DNA of 6,810 nt from Alcaligenaceae bacterium (GCA_012512545.1 JAAZDZ010000082.1:1-6810); one strand, 5' to 3'; shown: positions 1-5,524, numbered from the stretch's first letter. The notes: generated from the letters alone by a model not told the origin. Numbers and translations are program-made.

Positions 1-1
1 C

Positions 2-94
2 CGCCTGTCTACCGCCCGCTTGCAGCAGGCGTTTGGTGTGCGCCTGCCTGATTGGCGCGAGGGCGTAGACCTTATTCTGGAACAACTGATATGA
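2..94 (+). CDS. rmlD: dTDP-4-dehydrorhamnose reductase, C-terminal end only
   Basis: Only the last 30 codons and the TGA stop are in the window; the gene begins upstream. The visible tail contains RLSTARLQQAFGVRLPDW followed by an acidic amphipathic end, which matches the usual C-terminus of RmlD (the 'S-L-x-x-x-x-L-x-x-x-F-G-x-x-L-P-x-W' pattern). RmlD is the cytosolic NADPH-dependent enzyme that performs the last step of dTDP-L-rhamnose synthesis, feeding O-antigen or other rhamnose-containing glycans. Its stop overlaps the ATG of the following rmlA remnant (ATGA, 91-94), the tight coupling expected of an rmlBDAC operon. Frame and motif are seen directly; the function is from the family. 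Whether the rest of the gene is intact cannot be judged here. Confidence 0.8.
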   Translation, partial: RLSTARLQQAFGVRLPDWREGVDLILEQLI

Positions 95-507
95 GCACAA
101 GCTTGCCGCGCAAAGGCATTGTTCTGGCGGGAGGTTCAGGCACCCCGCAAGACCCCCCGCGCTTTGAAACCTTGCCGGGCGACAACATCTTTCATGGCCA
201 CGACTTTCAGCCCCTACTGAACAATGCAGCGGCGCGCCGGCAAGGGGCCAGCATCTTTGCTACCACGTTCACGAATTGCGAACTGCCCACCTCTTTAGTG
301 TTCGCTTACGCGCTGGCAGTGACCACCAGCGGCAAAGCGGAAGATATCTTCGTGGTGGGGTTCGATGGCTTCGGCGCGGACGACCCGCGCACCCAGGAAG
401 TGGAAAACCTGTTTGCCAGTTACTTCGAGCTCGAATCCGCCAGACCGATATGTTCCCTGACCACAACCATGTATTCCATCCCCGCGAAATCCATTTATGC
501 GTATTAG
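91..507 (+). pseudogene. Composite remnant: internally deleted rmlA 5' part joined to the 3' end of an aldolase-like LPS gene
   Basis: The 138-residue frame starts at the ATG overlapping the rmlD stop. It opens like glucose-1-phosphate thymidylyltransferase RmlA (KGIVLAGGSGT, residues 8-18). It then jumps to the internal RmlA segment PQDPPRFETL and again to PGDNIFHGHDFQPLLNNAAA. Two stretches of about 40 residues each, including the rest of the G-S-G-T-R-L nucleotide loop and the K-Q and sugar-binding regions, are missing, so it cannot be an active RmlA. From about codon 61 (nt 271) the protein changes to TNCELPTSLVFAYALAVTTS, then GFDGFGADDPRTQE, and ends SLTTTMYSIPAKSIYAY. From memory, this resembles the C-terminal end of HMGL-type aldolase-like proteins in LPS loci; that assignment is an inference. 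An upstream in-frame start at 52 lies inside rmlD and is not preferred. All deletions kept the frame, so a short fusion protein could still be made, but no function is expected. Confidence 0.75.
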
Positions 508-648
508 GGTGCTGATTCAGGTGTTTGTTCTGGTAGTCCGTTCTAGTGGCCTGTTCTTGTGTGCTGTTGGGGTGGTTTTACAGCGGCCCCGGACAGTTTT
601 GAATCGTAATGCGTCGCGCTGCTTGCGGCTGCAGCCTTGAGGGAAGCT
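508..648. other. Intergenic stretch between the remnant and the cytidylyltransferase gene
   Basis: About 140 bases with no supported reading frame. It is GT-rich in its first half and may be more debris from the rearrangement that destroyed rmlA. I see no clear sigma-70 promoter or terminator. The only functional signal is the ribosome binding site GAGGGA at 639-644, which supports the ATG at 649. Confidence 0.5.
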
Positions 649-1392
649 ATGCGCACTGTAGTCTTGATTCCGGCCCGTTATGCTTCCAGCCGTTATCCCG
701 GCAAGCCATTGGTCAAGCTGCTGGGAAAGCCCATGATACTTTGGGTAGCCGAACTCTCGGCCAAGGCGGTAGGGGCGGATAACGTCTATATCGCCACCGA
801 AGACGAACGCATTGCCGCCGTGGTGCGGCAAGCGGGGTATCAGGCGGTCATGACATCCAGCAGCGCATTAACCGGCACCGATCGGCTGGCCGAGGCTGCG
901 CAGCAGATCGCGGCGGATATCTACATCAACGTGCAAGGCGATGAGCCACTGGTGCGCCCGGCCGATATCCTGCGCGCCATCGAAGAAAAGAAAGCCGCGC
1001 CCGATAGCGTGATTAACGGCTTCTGCTGGCTTGCCGCCGACGAAAACCCGCAGAGCGTGAATATACCCAAGGTGATTACCAATGAGAAAAACGAATTGGT
1101 ATATATGTCGCGCAATGTGATACCCGGGTTCAAGGAAGAAAAGCACGCGCCCGGGAACTACAAAAAGCAGGTGTGCATTTATGCCTTTTCCCGGGAAGAA
1201 TTACTGGCCTTCAAAGCGTTTGGGCGTAAAAGCGCGCTTGAGCAGTCTGAAGATATCGAAATCCTGAGATTCATGGAACTGGGCAAGAAAATAAGAATGT
1301 ACGAAACCCAGCCGGGCAGCCTGGCCGTGGATACCCCAGGCGACGTCGCCAGAGTCGAAGCGGCCCTGAGGCGGGCAGGGAGCGGGCAATGA
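649..1392 (+). CDS. CMP-Kdo synthetase-like cytidylyltransferase (KdsB/KpsU type)
   Basis: A 247-residue cytosolic enzyme of the KdsB family, which joins CTP to Kdo or a related 2-keto-3-deoxy sugar acid to give the CMP-activated donor for LPS or capsule. Family marks are the CTP-binding signature IPARYASSRYPGKPL (residues 7-21), IATEDERI (48-55), GTDRLAEA (76-83) and the metal-binding NVQGDEPL (94-101). A C-terminal LEQSEDIEILRFMELG dimer/active-site segment and DTPGDV also fit. Length is normal for the family. I chose ATG 649 over the in-frame TTG at 637 because GAGGGA lies 4-5 bases before it. The segment YKKQVCIYAF replaces the RHIGIYAY-like stretch usual in housekeeping KdsB, so this may be a locus-specific paralogue acting on another ulosonic acid. 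It overlaps the next gene by ATGA, so the two are probably co-translated. Family assignment is strong; exact substrate is uncertain, so I leave the symbol blank. Confidence 0.9.
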   Translation: MRTVVLIPARYASSRYPGKPLVKLLGKPMILWVAELSAKAVGADNVYIATEDERIAAVVRQAGYQAVMTSSSALTGTDRLAEAAQQIAADIYINVQGDEPLVRPADILRAIEEKKAAPDSVINGFCWLAADENPQSVNIPKVITNEKNELVYMSRNVIPGFKEEKHAPGNYKKQVCIYAFSREELLAFKAFGRKSALEQSEDIEILRFMELGKKIRMYETQPGSLAVDTPGDVARVEAALRRAGSGQ

Positions 1393-2258
1393 AGCGCCCG
1401 CTTGGCCTGCGCCAATATAAAACACTGGTATTTGACTGCGATGGTGTGGTTCTGAATAGCAACAAGGTCAAAACCGAGGCGTTTTATAAGGCGGCCCTCC
1501 CTTACGGCGAACAGGCGGCCCAAGCGCTGGTGGACTATCACACAGCCAACGGCGGGGTTTCCCGTTATAAGAAATTTTCCTACTTCTTGGAAGAGCTGGC
1601 GCCCGTTCATGCCCCTGATATCGTCGGCGCCCGTCGTGGTCATGTGCGGGACCAAAAGCGGGAACAGACGGACGGGCAAACGGACGGGCAAACGGGGCAC
1701 GTGCGGCGAACTTCCGATGCGTCTGAAAAAATAGCTGCGTATGGCGTCAAAGAAGCGCCGCTCAATACTATGAAACCTCTTTCCCTTGAACACTTGCTGG
1801 CCGCCTATGCGGATGCGGCCCTGCAAGGCCTGCTGACCTGCGAAATCGCGCCGGGCTTGCGGGAACTGCGCCGACAAACGCCGGAAAGCCGCTGGCTGAT
1901 CGTCTCCGGCGGCGACCAGACCGAACTGCGCAAGGTATTCGAACAACGCCGCCTGACTGGCCTGTTTGACGGCGGCATCTACGGCAGCCCCGACACCAAA
2001 GACGAAATCCTCGCCCGCGAACTCCACACCGGCAACATCCGCCACCCCGCCCTGTTCCTGGGCGACAGCAAATACGACCACCAGGCCGCCACCGCCGGTG
2101 GCCTGGACTTCATCTTTCTATACGGCTGGACCGAAGTGAAAAGCTGGGAGGAATGGGTCTGCTTGCACGAAATAAATGGCGTCAGCGGAGTGCGGGAGCT
2201 GTTGGGGCGGGATCGCTTCATTTGCGCCAAACACAGGATCCCAAACGACAGGCTTTGA
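1389..2258 (+). CDS. HAD-superfamily phosphatase with a repeat-containing insertion
   Basis: A 289-residue haloacid-dehalogenase-like hydrolase. The HAD motifs are in order: motif I VFDCDGVVLNS with nucleophile D16 and acid D18; motif II IVSGGD (S173); motif III lysine K204 in SPDTKDE; motif IV LFLGDSKYDH (D226, D230). The catalytic set looks complete. A helical cap lies between motifs I and II. Within the cap, residues about 80-127 form an odd polar insertion containing QTDGQTDGQTG, encoded by two perfect 12-bp repeats (1671-1694); the frame is kept. The start overlaps the kdsB-like stop by 4 bp and has AGGGAG (1377-1382) 6 bases upstream. By context it may dephosphorylate the sugar-acid phosphate before CMP activation, as KdsC does for Kdo, though it is not a KdsC orthologue by its larger cap. 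The last 16 or so residues after RELLG look unlike the rest and may be a read-through tail. Confidence 0.85.
   Translation: MKRPLGLRQYKTLVFDCDGVVLNSNKVKTEAFYKAALPYGEQAAQALVDYHTANGGVSRYKKFSYFLEELAPVHAPDIVGARRGHVRDQKREQTDGQTDGQTGHVRRTSDASEKIAAYGVKEAPLNTMKPLSLEHLLAAYADAALQGLLTCEIAPGLRELRRQTPESRWLIVSGGDQTELRKVFEQRRLTGLFDGGIYGSPDTKDEILARELHTGNIRHPALFLGDSKYDHQAATAGGLDFIFLYGWTEVKSWEEWVCLHEINGVSGVRELLGRDRFICAKHRIPNDRL
1671..1694 (+). repeat. Two tandem copies of a 12-bp unit inside the HAD gene
   Basis: GACGGGCAAACG occurs twice head to tail (1671-1682, 1683-1694), preceded by a degenerate partial copy ending ACAGACG. The unit is four codons (QTDG frame), so gain or loss of copies keeps the phosphatase in frame. 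It lies in the polar insertion of the cap domain. Confidence 0.9.
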
Positions 2259-2359
2259 CTCATTCCCGTTTGAGTTGTTGTTGTATGCGAGATTTCGAGA
2301 ACCGGGACACATTGTGGATTGTAGTCAGGTGCGTATCCGTAGCTCTGTATGAAGGCCCG

Positions 2360-2392
2360 TGAGGTTGGCCGGGGATTTCGTCTCCCAACAGT
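2360..2392 (+). repeat. Left terminal inverted repeat of the IS3-family element
   Basis: 33 bp beginning TGAGGTTGGCCG and ending CCCAACAGT. It pairs with the right repeat at 27 of 33 positions. It is the outer transposase-binding end and lies just upstream of orfA. Confidence 0.88.
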
Positions 2393-2425
2393 GCAGATTA
2401 AAATGTAAGCACTGGAGGTTTGAGT

Positions 2426-2713
2426 ATGTACAAGATTCCGCGTCAGAGATTCACGCCGGAGTTCAAGCAAGAGGCGGTTCGACAAGTCGAGAACGGCAAG
2501 CCCGGCGCGCAGGTTGCGCGCGAGTTGGGTCTGTCCGAGCAAACGCTGTCGAACTGGCGCAAGGCAGCCAAGGTCGGCAAGCTGGTGGTAGGTAAGCCGG
2601 TAAGCGCGCAGGAGATGGAGATGTCGCGGCTGCGTGCGGAGAATGCTCGTTTGCAGATGGAGAATGAAATCCTAAAAAAAGCGACGGCGTACTTCGCGAG
2701 AGAGTCTCTGTGA
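2426..2713 (+). CDS. IS3-family OrfA (transposase DNA-binding subunit)
   Basis: A 95-residue protein with an N-terminal helix-turn-helix (about residues 8-50: RFTPEFKQEAVRQVENG, then VARELGLSEQTLSNWRK), which binds the terminal inverted repeats. A leucine-zipper-like coiled coil (about 62-88: MSRLRAENARLQMENEILKK) mediates oligomerisation with OrfAB. The ATG at 2426 is chosen because GGAGG at 2414-2418 is 7 bases upstream; an in-frame TTG at 2420 would be too close to it. The frame ends in TGA at 2711-2713, overlapping the orfB frame. Produced alone, OrfA usually down-regulates transposition, and the frameshifted OrfAB product is the active transposase (family knowledge). Length is typical. 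Confidence 0.93.
   Translation: MYKIPRQRFTPEFKQEAVRQVENGKPGAQVARELGLSEQTLSNWRKAAKVGKLVVGKPVSAQEMEMSRLRAENARLQMENEILKKATAYFARESL
2674..2680 (+). promoter_or_regulatory. Predicted -1 programmed ribosomal frameshift site (A AAA AAA)
   Basis: The orfA codons CTA AAA AAA GCG give the heptamer A_AAA_AAA in the correct phase, followed by G. A -1 slip here enters the orfB frame, which is open without a stop from this point to 3588. This would give an OrfAB fusion, as in other IS3-family elements. The stimulatory structure downstream was not worked out. Confidence 0.8.
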
Positions 2714-3588
2714 AGTACGCCTGGATAGCCGCGCACCGTCATGTTTATCCGCTGCGAGCGATGTGCGAATACTTGGGTGTTTCACCCAGTGGGTTTTCTG
2801 CCTACCAGCGCAGCAGCGGCCCTAAAAGCTGGCCAGGCGACGAGCAGTTGTTGGCGTTGATCCGAGTCATCTATGCTGAGAACAAAGGGGTCTATGGGTC
2901 GCCGCGCATTACAGCGGAGATCAAGGCGCGGGGCATCCCTGTCAGCCGTGATCGAGTGCGCCGTCTGATGAAGGCTCATGGCATCCGCAGCACCCGCAAG
3001 GGCAAGTTCAAGGCCACGACAAACAGTAATCACAAGCTGCCCGTGGCCCCGAATCTGTTGAGCCAAGACTTCTCCACAGATGCGCCAGATCAGACGTGGG
3101 TGGCCGACATTACGTTCATTCCAACCCGTGAGGGCTGGCTTTATCTGGCCACGGTCATGGACGTGTACACGCGCATGATTGTTGGGTGGGCAATGGACTC
3201 ACGCATGACCAAGGAGCTGGCGATCAAAGCTTTGCGCATGGCGTATTGGCACCGCAAACCTAAGGCCGGATTGATCCACCATTCTGACCGTGGCAGTCAG
3301 TATTGCAGTCATGATTACCGGGAACTACTGAAGCATTACGACATCCATGCGAGCATGAGCCGCAAGGGCAATTGCTGGGACAACGCTGTCATGGAAAGCT
3401 TCTACAACAGCCTGAAAAACGAGCGGGTTTTCCACCAGGACTACGCCACGCGCGCTCAAGCCAGGGAGGATGTGGTTGAGTATATTGAAGTGTTTTACAA
3501 CCGGGTACGCCGTCACTCCGGTCTAGGCTACCGCAGCCCCGCGCAGCATTACGCTGCTTGGCTTGCGCAGCAGAAGATGGCGGCTTGA
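2710..3588 (+). CDS. IS3-family OrfB (DDE transposase catalytic part)
   Basis: A 292-residue frame in the -1 phase relative to orfA. Its GTG at 2710 overlaps the orfA stop, but the main product is expected to be the OrfAB fusion made at the A7 site. An N-terminal HTH_21-like region (about 45-95, with NKGVYGSPRITAEI) precedes the integrase core. The catalytic acids are D133 (QTWVADITFI), D193 (HHSDRGSQY) and E229 (DNAVMESFYNSLKNE); the 35-residue spacing between D193 and E229 is the canonical DD(35)E. The C-terminal YIEVFYNRVRRHSGLGYRSP is also typical. No frameshift or stop interrupts it, so the enzyme appears functional. It catalyses cleavage and strand transfer of the IS ends through a circular intermediate in this family. 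Confidence 0.94.
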   Translation: MKYAWIAAHRHVYPLRAMCEYLGVSPSGFSAYQRSSGPKSWPGDEQLLALIRVIYAENKGVYGSPRITAEIKARGIPVSRDRVRRLMKAHGIRSTRKGKFKATTNSNHKLPVAPNLLSQDFSTDAPDQTWVADITFIPTREGWLYLATVMDVYTRMIVGWAMDSRMTKELAIKALRMAYWHRKPKAGLIHHSDRGSQYCSHDYRELLKHYDIHASMSRKGNCWDNAVMESFYNSLKNERVFHQDYATRAQAREDVVEYIEVFYNRVRRHSGLGYRSPAQHYAAWLAQQKMAA

Positions 3589-3592
3589 CGAA

Positions 3593-3625
3593 ACTGTTGG
3601 TAGCCGAAAATCACGGCCAAGCTCA
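3593..3625 (-). repeat. Right terminal inverted repeat of the IS3-family element
   Basis: 33 bp that read, on the minus strand, TGAGCTTGGCCG at the outer end and CCAACAGT at the inner end. It starts 4 bases after the orfB stop. The outer flank CCG repeats the 3 bases left of the element. Confidence 0.88.
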
Positions 3626-3727
3626 CCGCGCGGGTAGCCTGCGTGAGCAGTATGCGTCCTCGAGTTCTATAGTTCAGCGGGCAAACTCTCCCCTTTTCTC
3701 CCTTCGTGACCGTCGTTTCCTACTGTC

Positions 3728-4102
3728 TTAGGAAAGATAGCAGAAGGACTGGGGTGCGGTATTTGTCGGCAATACATCAATCAAATCGAGAGGGTTCTTG
3801 TATCGACGAGCGTTCTTCACTTTGATGGCAAATGCTAGATCTCGATTCTTAAAATATTCATTGAAAAAATCTCTGGTTATACCAGAGTGTTTTTCGGTTT
3901 TCATCCAAAGGGATTCGGGGCATGATGCTAGGATTCTCTCTATGTCAAATTCGCCAATCACTTTACCTAGTGGTTTAGTTGCGTAAATTACCACTGTAGT
4001 TACGTCTGGGTTTTTAAAAATAGATTTTCTAAATTCGAATTTCTTTTCTCCGCTAAGAATTTTATTAGCGTATTCTGGTTTAATCGAAAATAAGACTTTC
4101 AT
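3728..4102 (-). CDS. ASCH-domain protein (PUA-like fold)
   Basis: A 124-residue stand-alone ASCH-domain protein. The N-terminal MKVLFSIKPEYANKILSGEKKFEFRK holds the family signature G-x-K-x-x-E-x-R (G18, K20, E23, R25), followed by the strand VVIYATKPLGKVIGEF and a C-terminal APQSFCYL end typical of these small proteins. ASCH domains share the PUA fold and are predicted to bind RNA or modified nucleotides; a few relatives are nucleases or amidohydrolases. The start lies inside the upstream GNAT gene (23-bp overlap), has only a weak ribosome binding site, and is therefore probably translationally coupled. Base composition is clearly AT-richer than the genes left and right, suggesting horizontal transfer. 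The stop is 103 bases from the IS end, so the IS did not damage it. Molecular function here is unknown. Confidence 0.85.
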   Translation of the reverse strand: MKVLFSIKPEYANKILSGEKKFEFRKSIFKNPDVTTVVIYATKPLGKVIGEFDIERILASCPESLWMKTEKHSGITRDFFNEYFKNRDLAFAIKVKNARRYKNPLDLIDVLPTNTAPQSFCYLS

Positions 4103-5129
4103 CTATCATGCCTATGGATGAAATATGAGAAAATTGCTCTTTGGATAAAGGTAAAAACCCCCATCTCGCATTACGGCTTAAACCAACGTTGTCGGCAAGA
4201 GTTTTGCGTATTATCCTTTTGTTTAAGGCGATATTATACGTGAATCTGATTATGTGTGGGTAGGATTTATTCTTCCAGAATGTTTCTAGTTCATTTTCTG
4301 AAAATACGCTGTAAGGGCGACAGTATTTAAGGAAGGTTTCTTTTGATTCGAAGGAGCTTATATGCCTGTATTCTTCAATCACGCAGAGTGATGTGGCCAC
4401 CGACCTATACTCCGCTGCGCCTTGACCGTCTCCTGTTCGATAGATAACGATTGGGTCGCCACGCTTTACTCGATCAACTCCGCTCATGTTGCAGAGATAA
4501 ACTTTATGGATGCTATTCGTGTGGGAAACATCCTGAACTATATGGATATCCTCGTTTCTCAGTATGGAGTCCGGGAGTAACCTTGTATGCCACTGGGGGT
4601 ATAACGCTAGTAAATATGGCTGATTGTCTTCGAGGTTTATCCTTGGGTAATCAAGAAGTACATCGTAGTGCCTCTCGTTTAAATCCTTAAGTCGAACTGT
4701 TTCGGTACCGTTTGGTGTTGTTTTTGTACCTATCAATTTGAAGCCATATCTATCGAGCAAGCTAATTAACGCATCGTGATGGGCGAATACTGTCACATAT
4801 ATTTGCGTAATTCCAAGATATAGGGCGTGATCGAAAATTTTCTTTATGAACCTCTCGCCAAGTCGGGTTCCATGAGGGTTTATCTTCAAGGTTCCCACTT
4901 TTAAGCGACGCGCGGCGGGCAATGGTGGTGTTATGTCGTTGAGTTCCTCTTCTTCTATCTTCAAGTATAAGAAGCCGTCAAGGAGATCGTTGTTTCCGTA
5001 GAAGGCATAGGCATAGTCATTTGCTTTTCTTAAGAACCAATTCTCGAACTCCTTGTAGTCGTTTTTAAGAGAATCAAAAAATGGGTCTTCTATATTTATT
5101 TCACAAAAACGCTTGTATTGTAAATTCAT
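4080..5129 (-). CDS. GNAT N-acetyltransferase fused to a C-terminal PUA/EVE-like domain
   Basis: A 349-residue two-domain protein. Residues about 1-155 are GNAT-like: acetyl-CoA loop motif A at 77-100 (KVGTLKINPHGTRLGERF, with GTRLGE as a divergent R/Q-x-x-G-x-G/A) and motif B YVTVFAHHDALISLLDRYGF (111-130), where 'LLDRYGF' is the usual GNAT ending. Residues about 165-349 form a second domain with RGDPIVIYRTGDGQGAAEYR (223-242) and GVATS-like VATSLCVIEEYR, the strand pattern of PUA/EVE-like nucleic-acid binders. I prefer ATG at 5129 (GTGGGG 7-12 bases upstream) to the longer start at 5174, which has no clear binding site. It overlaps the downstream ASCH gene. A role in acetylating an RNA, tRNA-linked amino acid or protein, guided by the PUA-like domain, is an inference. 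AT-rich composition suggests acquisition by transfer. Confidence 0.85.
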   Translation of the reverse strand: MNLQYKRFCEINIEDPFFDSLKNDYKEFENWFLRKANDYAYAFYGNNDLLDGFLYLKIEEEELNDITPPLPAARRLKVGTLKINPHGTRLGERFIKKIFDHALYLGITQIYVTVFAHHDALISLLDRYGFKLIGTKTTPNGTETVRLKDLNERHYDVLLDYPRINLEDNQPYLLALYPQWHTRLLPDSILRNEDIHIVQDVSHTNSIHKVYLCNMSGVDRVKRGDPIVIYRTGDGQGAAEYRSVATSLCVIEEYRHISSFESKETFLKYCRPYSVFSENELETFWKNKSYPHIIRFTYNIALNKRIIRKTLADNVGLSRNARWGFLPLSKEQFSHISSIGMIDESLIFD

Positions 5130-5194
5130 TGAGAACCCCACTTGAAAGAAGGAGGAGTGACGGTTTAAATCCATGAAAAATGGCTATTACCGGT

Positions 5195-5269
5195 TCATGG
5201 GTTTTTCGGCGAGGCCGCTGGCGTAGTAGCGAAGAGCAAGGTGGTGAGCAAAGCCAGAGCGATGCGCAT
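5195..5269 (-). CDS. Possible 24-residue signal-peptide-like small ORF or truncated secreted-protein remnant
   Basis: Reading starts at ATG 5269 with GAGGA 9 bases upstream, and gives an N-terminus MRIALALLTTLLFATTPAA that is a textbook secretion signal (Arg, then a Leu/Ala/Thr core, then a small-residue cleavage region). The frame stops five residues later (SPKNP). It could be the surviving 5' end of an exported-protein gene cut off where the AT-rich operon joined, a small membrane or secreted peptide, or a leader ORF 65 bases upstream of the GNAT start on the same strand. A second overlapping frame starting at 5283 is also open for 32 codons, which weakens the case. Not recognised as a known family. 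Confidence 0.35.
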   Translation of the reverse strand: MRIALALLTTLLFATTPAASPKNP

Positions 5270-5304
5270 TGCTACATTTCCTCATGATAGACTTATTTCG
5301 TTAC

Positions 5305-5332
5305 ATAATGGCTTCATCGAATCATTTGTCCA
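5305..5332 (-). promoter_or_regulatory. Candidate sigma-70 promoter reading toward the GNAT-ASCH operon
   Basis: On the minus strand TGGACA (5332-5327, 5 of 6 to consensus), a 16-base spacer and CATTAT (5310-5305, 4 of 6). It would start a transcript that crosses the 24-codon ORF and then the GNAT and ASCH genes. Moderate match only. Confidence 0.35.
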
Positions 5333-5471
5333 TCCGGGTTTCTACTGCTTCATCACCCTGTATCAGCGTCCATTTCACCCATGACTGCTCGTTGTCGGCA
5401 CAACCTAGACGAGTGGTAATGAGCACGATTTTCCATCCTCCTGTCAGAGAAGCGCTGGACACTGCAGGTGC

Positions 5472-5499
5472 TTGACACTCAGAATGTTCAAGAGATTAT
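5472..5499 (+). promoter_or_regulatory. Candidate sigma-70 promoter for the large plus-strand ORF
   Basis: A perfect -35 TTGACA (5472-5477), a 16-base spacer and GATTAT (5494-5499, 4 of 6); an alternative -10 is TATATG at 5497 with a 19-base spacer. Transcription would begin near 5506, giving a short leader with the GGGGG ribosome binding site at 5513-5517 and the ATG at 5525. The arrangement fits well. Confidence 0.55.
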
Positions 5500-5524
5500 A
5501 TGGAGCCGGGTAGGGGGCAGCGTG

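Larger units (their letters stand above)
2357..3628 (+). mobile_element. Complete IS3-family insertion sequence (1266 bp, 2360-3625) with 3-bp target duplication
   Basis: The element runs from TGAG at 2360 to CTCA at 3625, the TG...CA ends usual in IS3. Its terminal inverted repeats (2360-2392 and 3593-3625) match at 27 of 33 positions by eye, with the runs TTGGCCG and CCAACAGT conserved. CCG directly flanks both ends (2357-2359 and 3626-3628), a 3-bp target duplication as in the IS3 group. Inside are orfA and orfB with the classic -1 overlap, a slippery A7 and an intact DD(35)E triad, so it is probably still able to transpose. I cannot name the exact IS. Matching duplications argue for a simple insertion at this site, not recombination between two IS copies, although a 3-bp match can arise by chance. 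Confidence 0.92.
5130..5524. other. Divergent intergenic region with two promoter candidates and a tiny ORF
   Basis: About 395 bases separate the minus-strand GNAT-ASCH operon from the large plus-strand ORF. The AT-rich composition of the operon gives way to mixed composition near 5190-5220. It holds a 24-codon signal-peptide-like ORF on the minus strand (5195-5269), a minus-strand promoter candidate (5305-5332) and a plus-strand promoter candidate (5472-5499). A 68-codon plus-strand frame (5269-5475) lacks protein-like composition and a ribosome binding site and is not called. No RNA gene or long inverted repeat was seen. Confidence 0.6.

Noticed and set aside
1621..1770. Frameshift or assembly error in the HAD gene
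   Set aside because: All HAD motifs before and after the odd block are in the same frame, so an in-frame insertion explains the sequence better.
1179..2081. 300-codon open frame on the minus strand
   Set aside because: It lies entirely opposite the KdsB-like and HAD genes, whose motifs are complete. The translation is low-complexity Arg/Ala/Phe-rich and has no recognisable motif, so it is a shadow frame.
2264..2285. Possible terminator after the HAD gene (ACTCA ... TGAGT)
   Set aside because: The stem is only about 5 bp and is followed by TGTTGTTG and not a T-run, too weak to call.
1979..2542. 187-codon minus-strand frame crossing from the HAD gene into the IS
   Set aside because: It spans an IS insertion boundary and is opposite coding DNA on both sides; no ribosome binding site or family similarity was seen.
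4451..4690. 79-codon plus-strand frame opposite the GNAT gene
   Set aside because: Opposite the PUA-like domain coding region and without its own signals.
5269..5475. 68-codon plus-strand frame in the divergent intergenic region
   Set aside because: No ribosome binding site, protein composition looks random, and it overlaps the promoter candidates of both flanking units.
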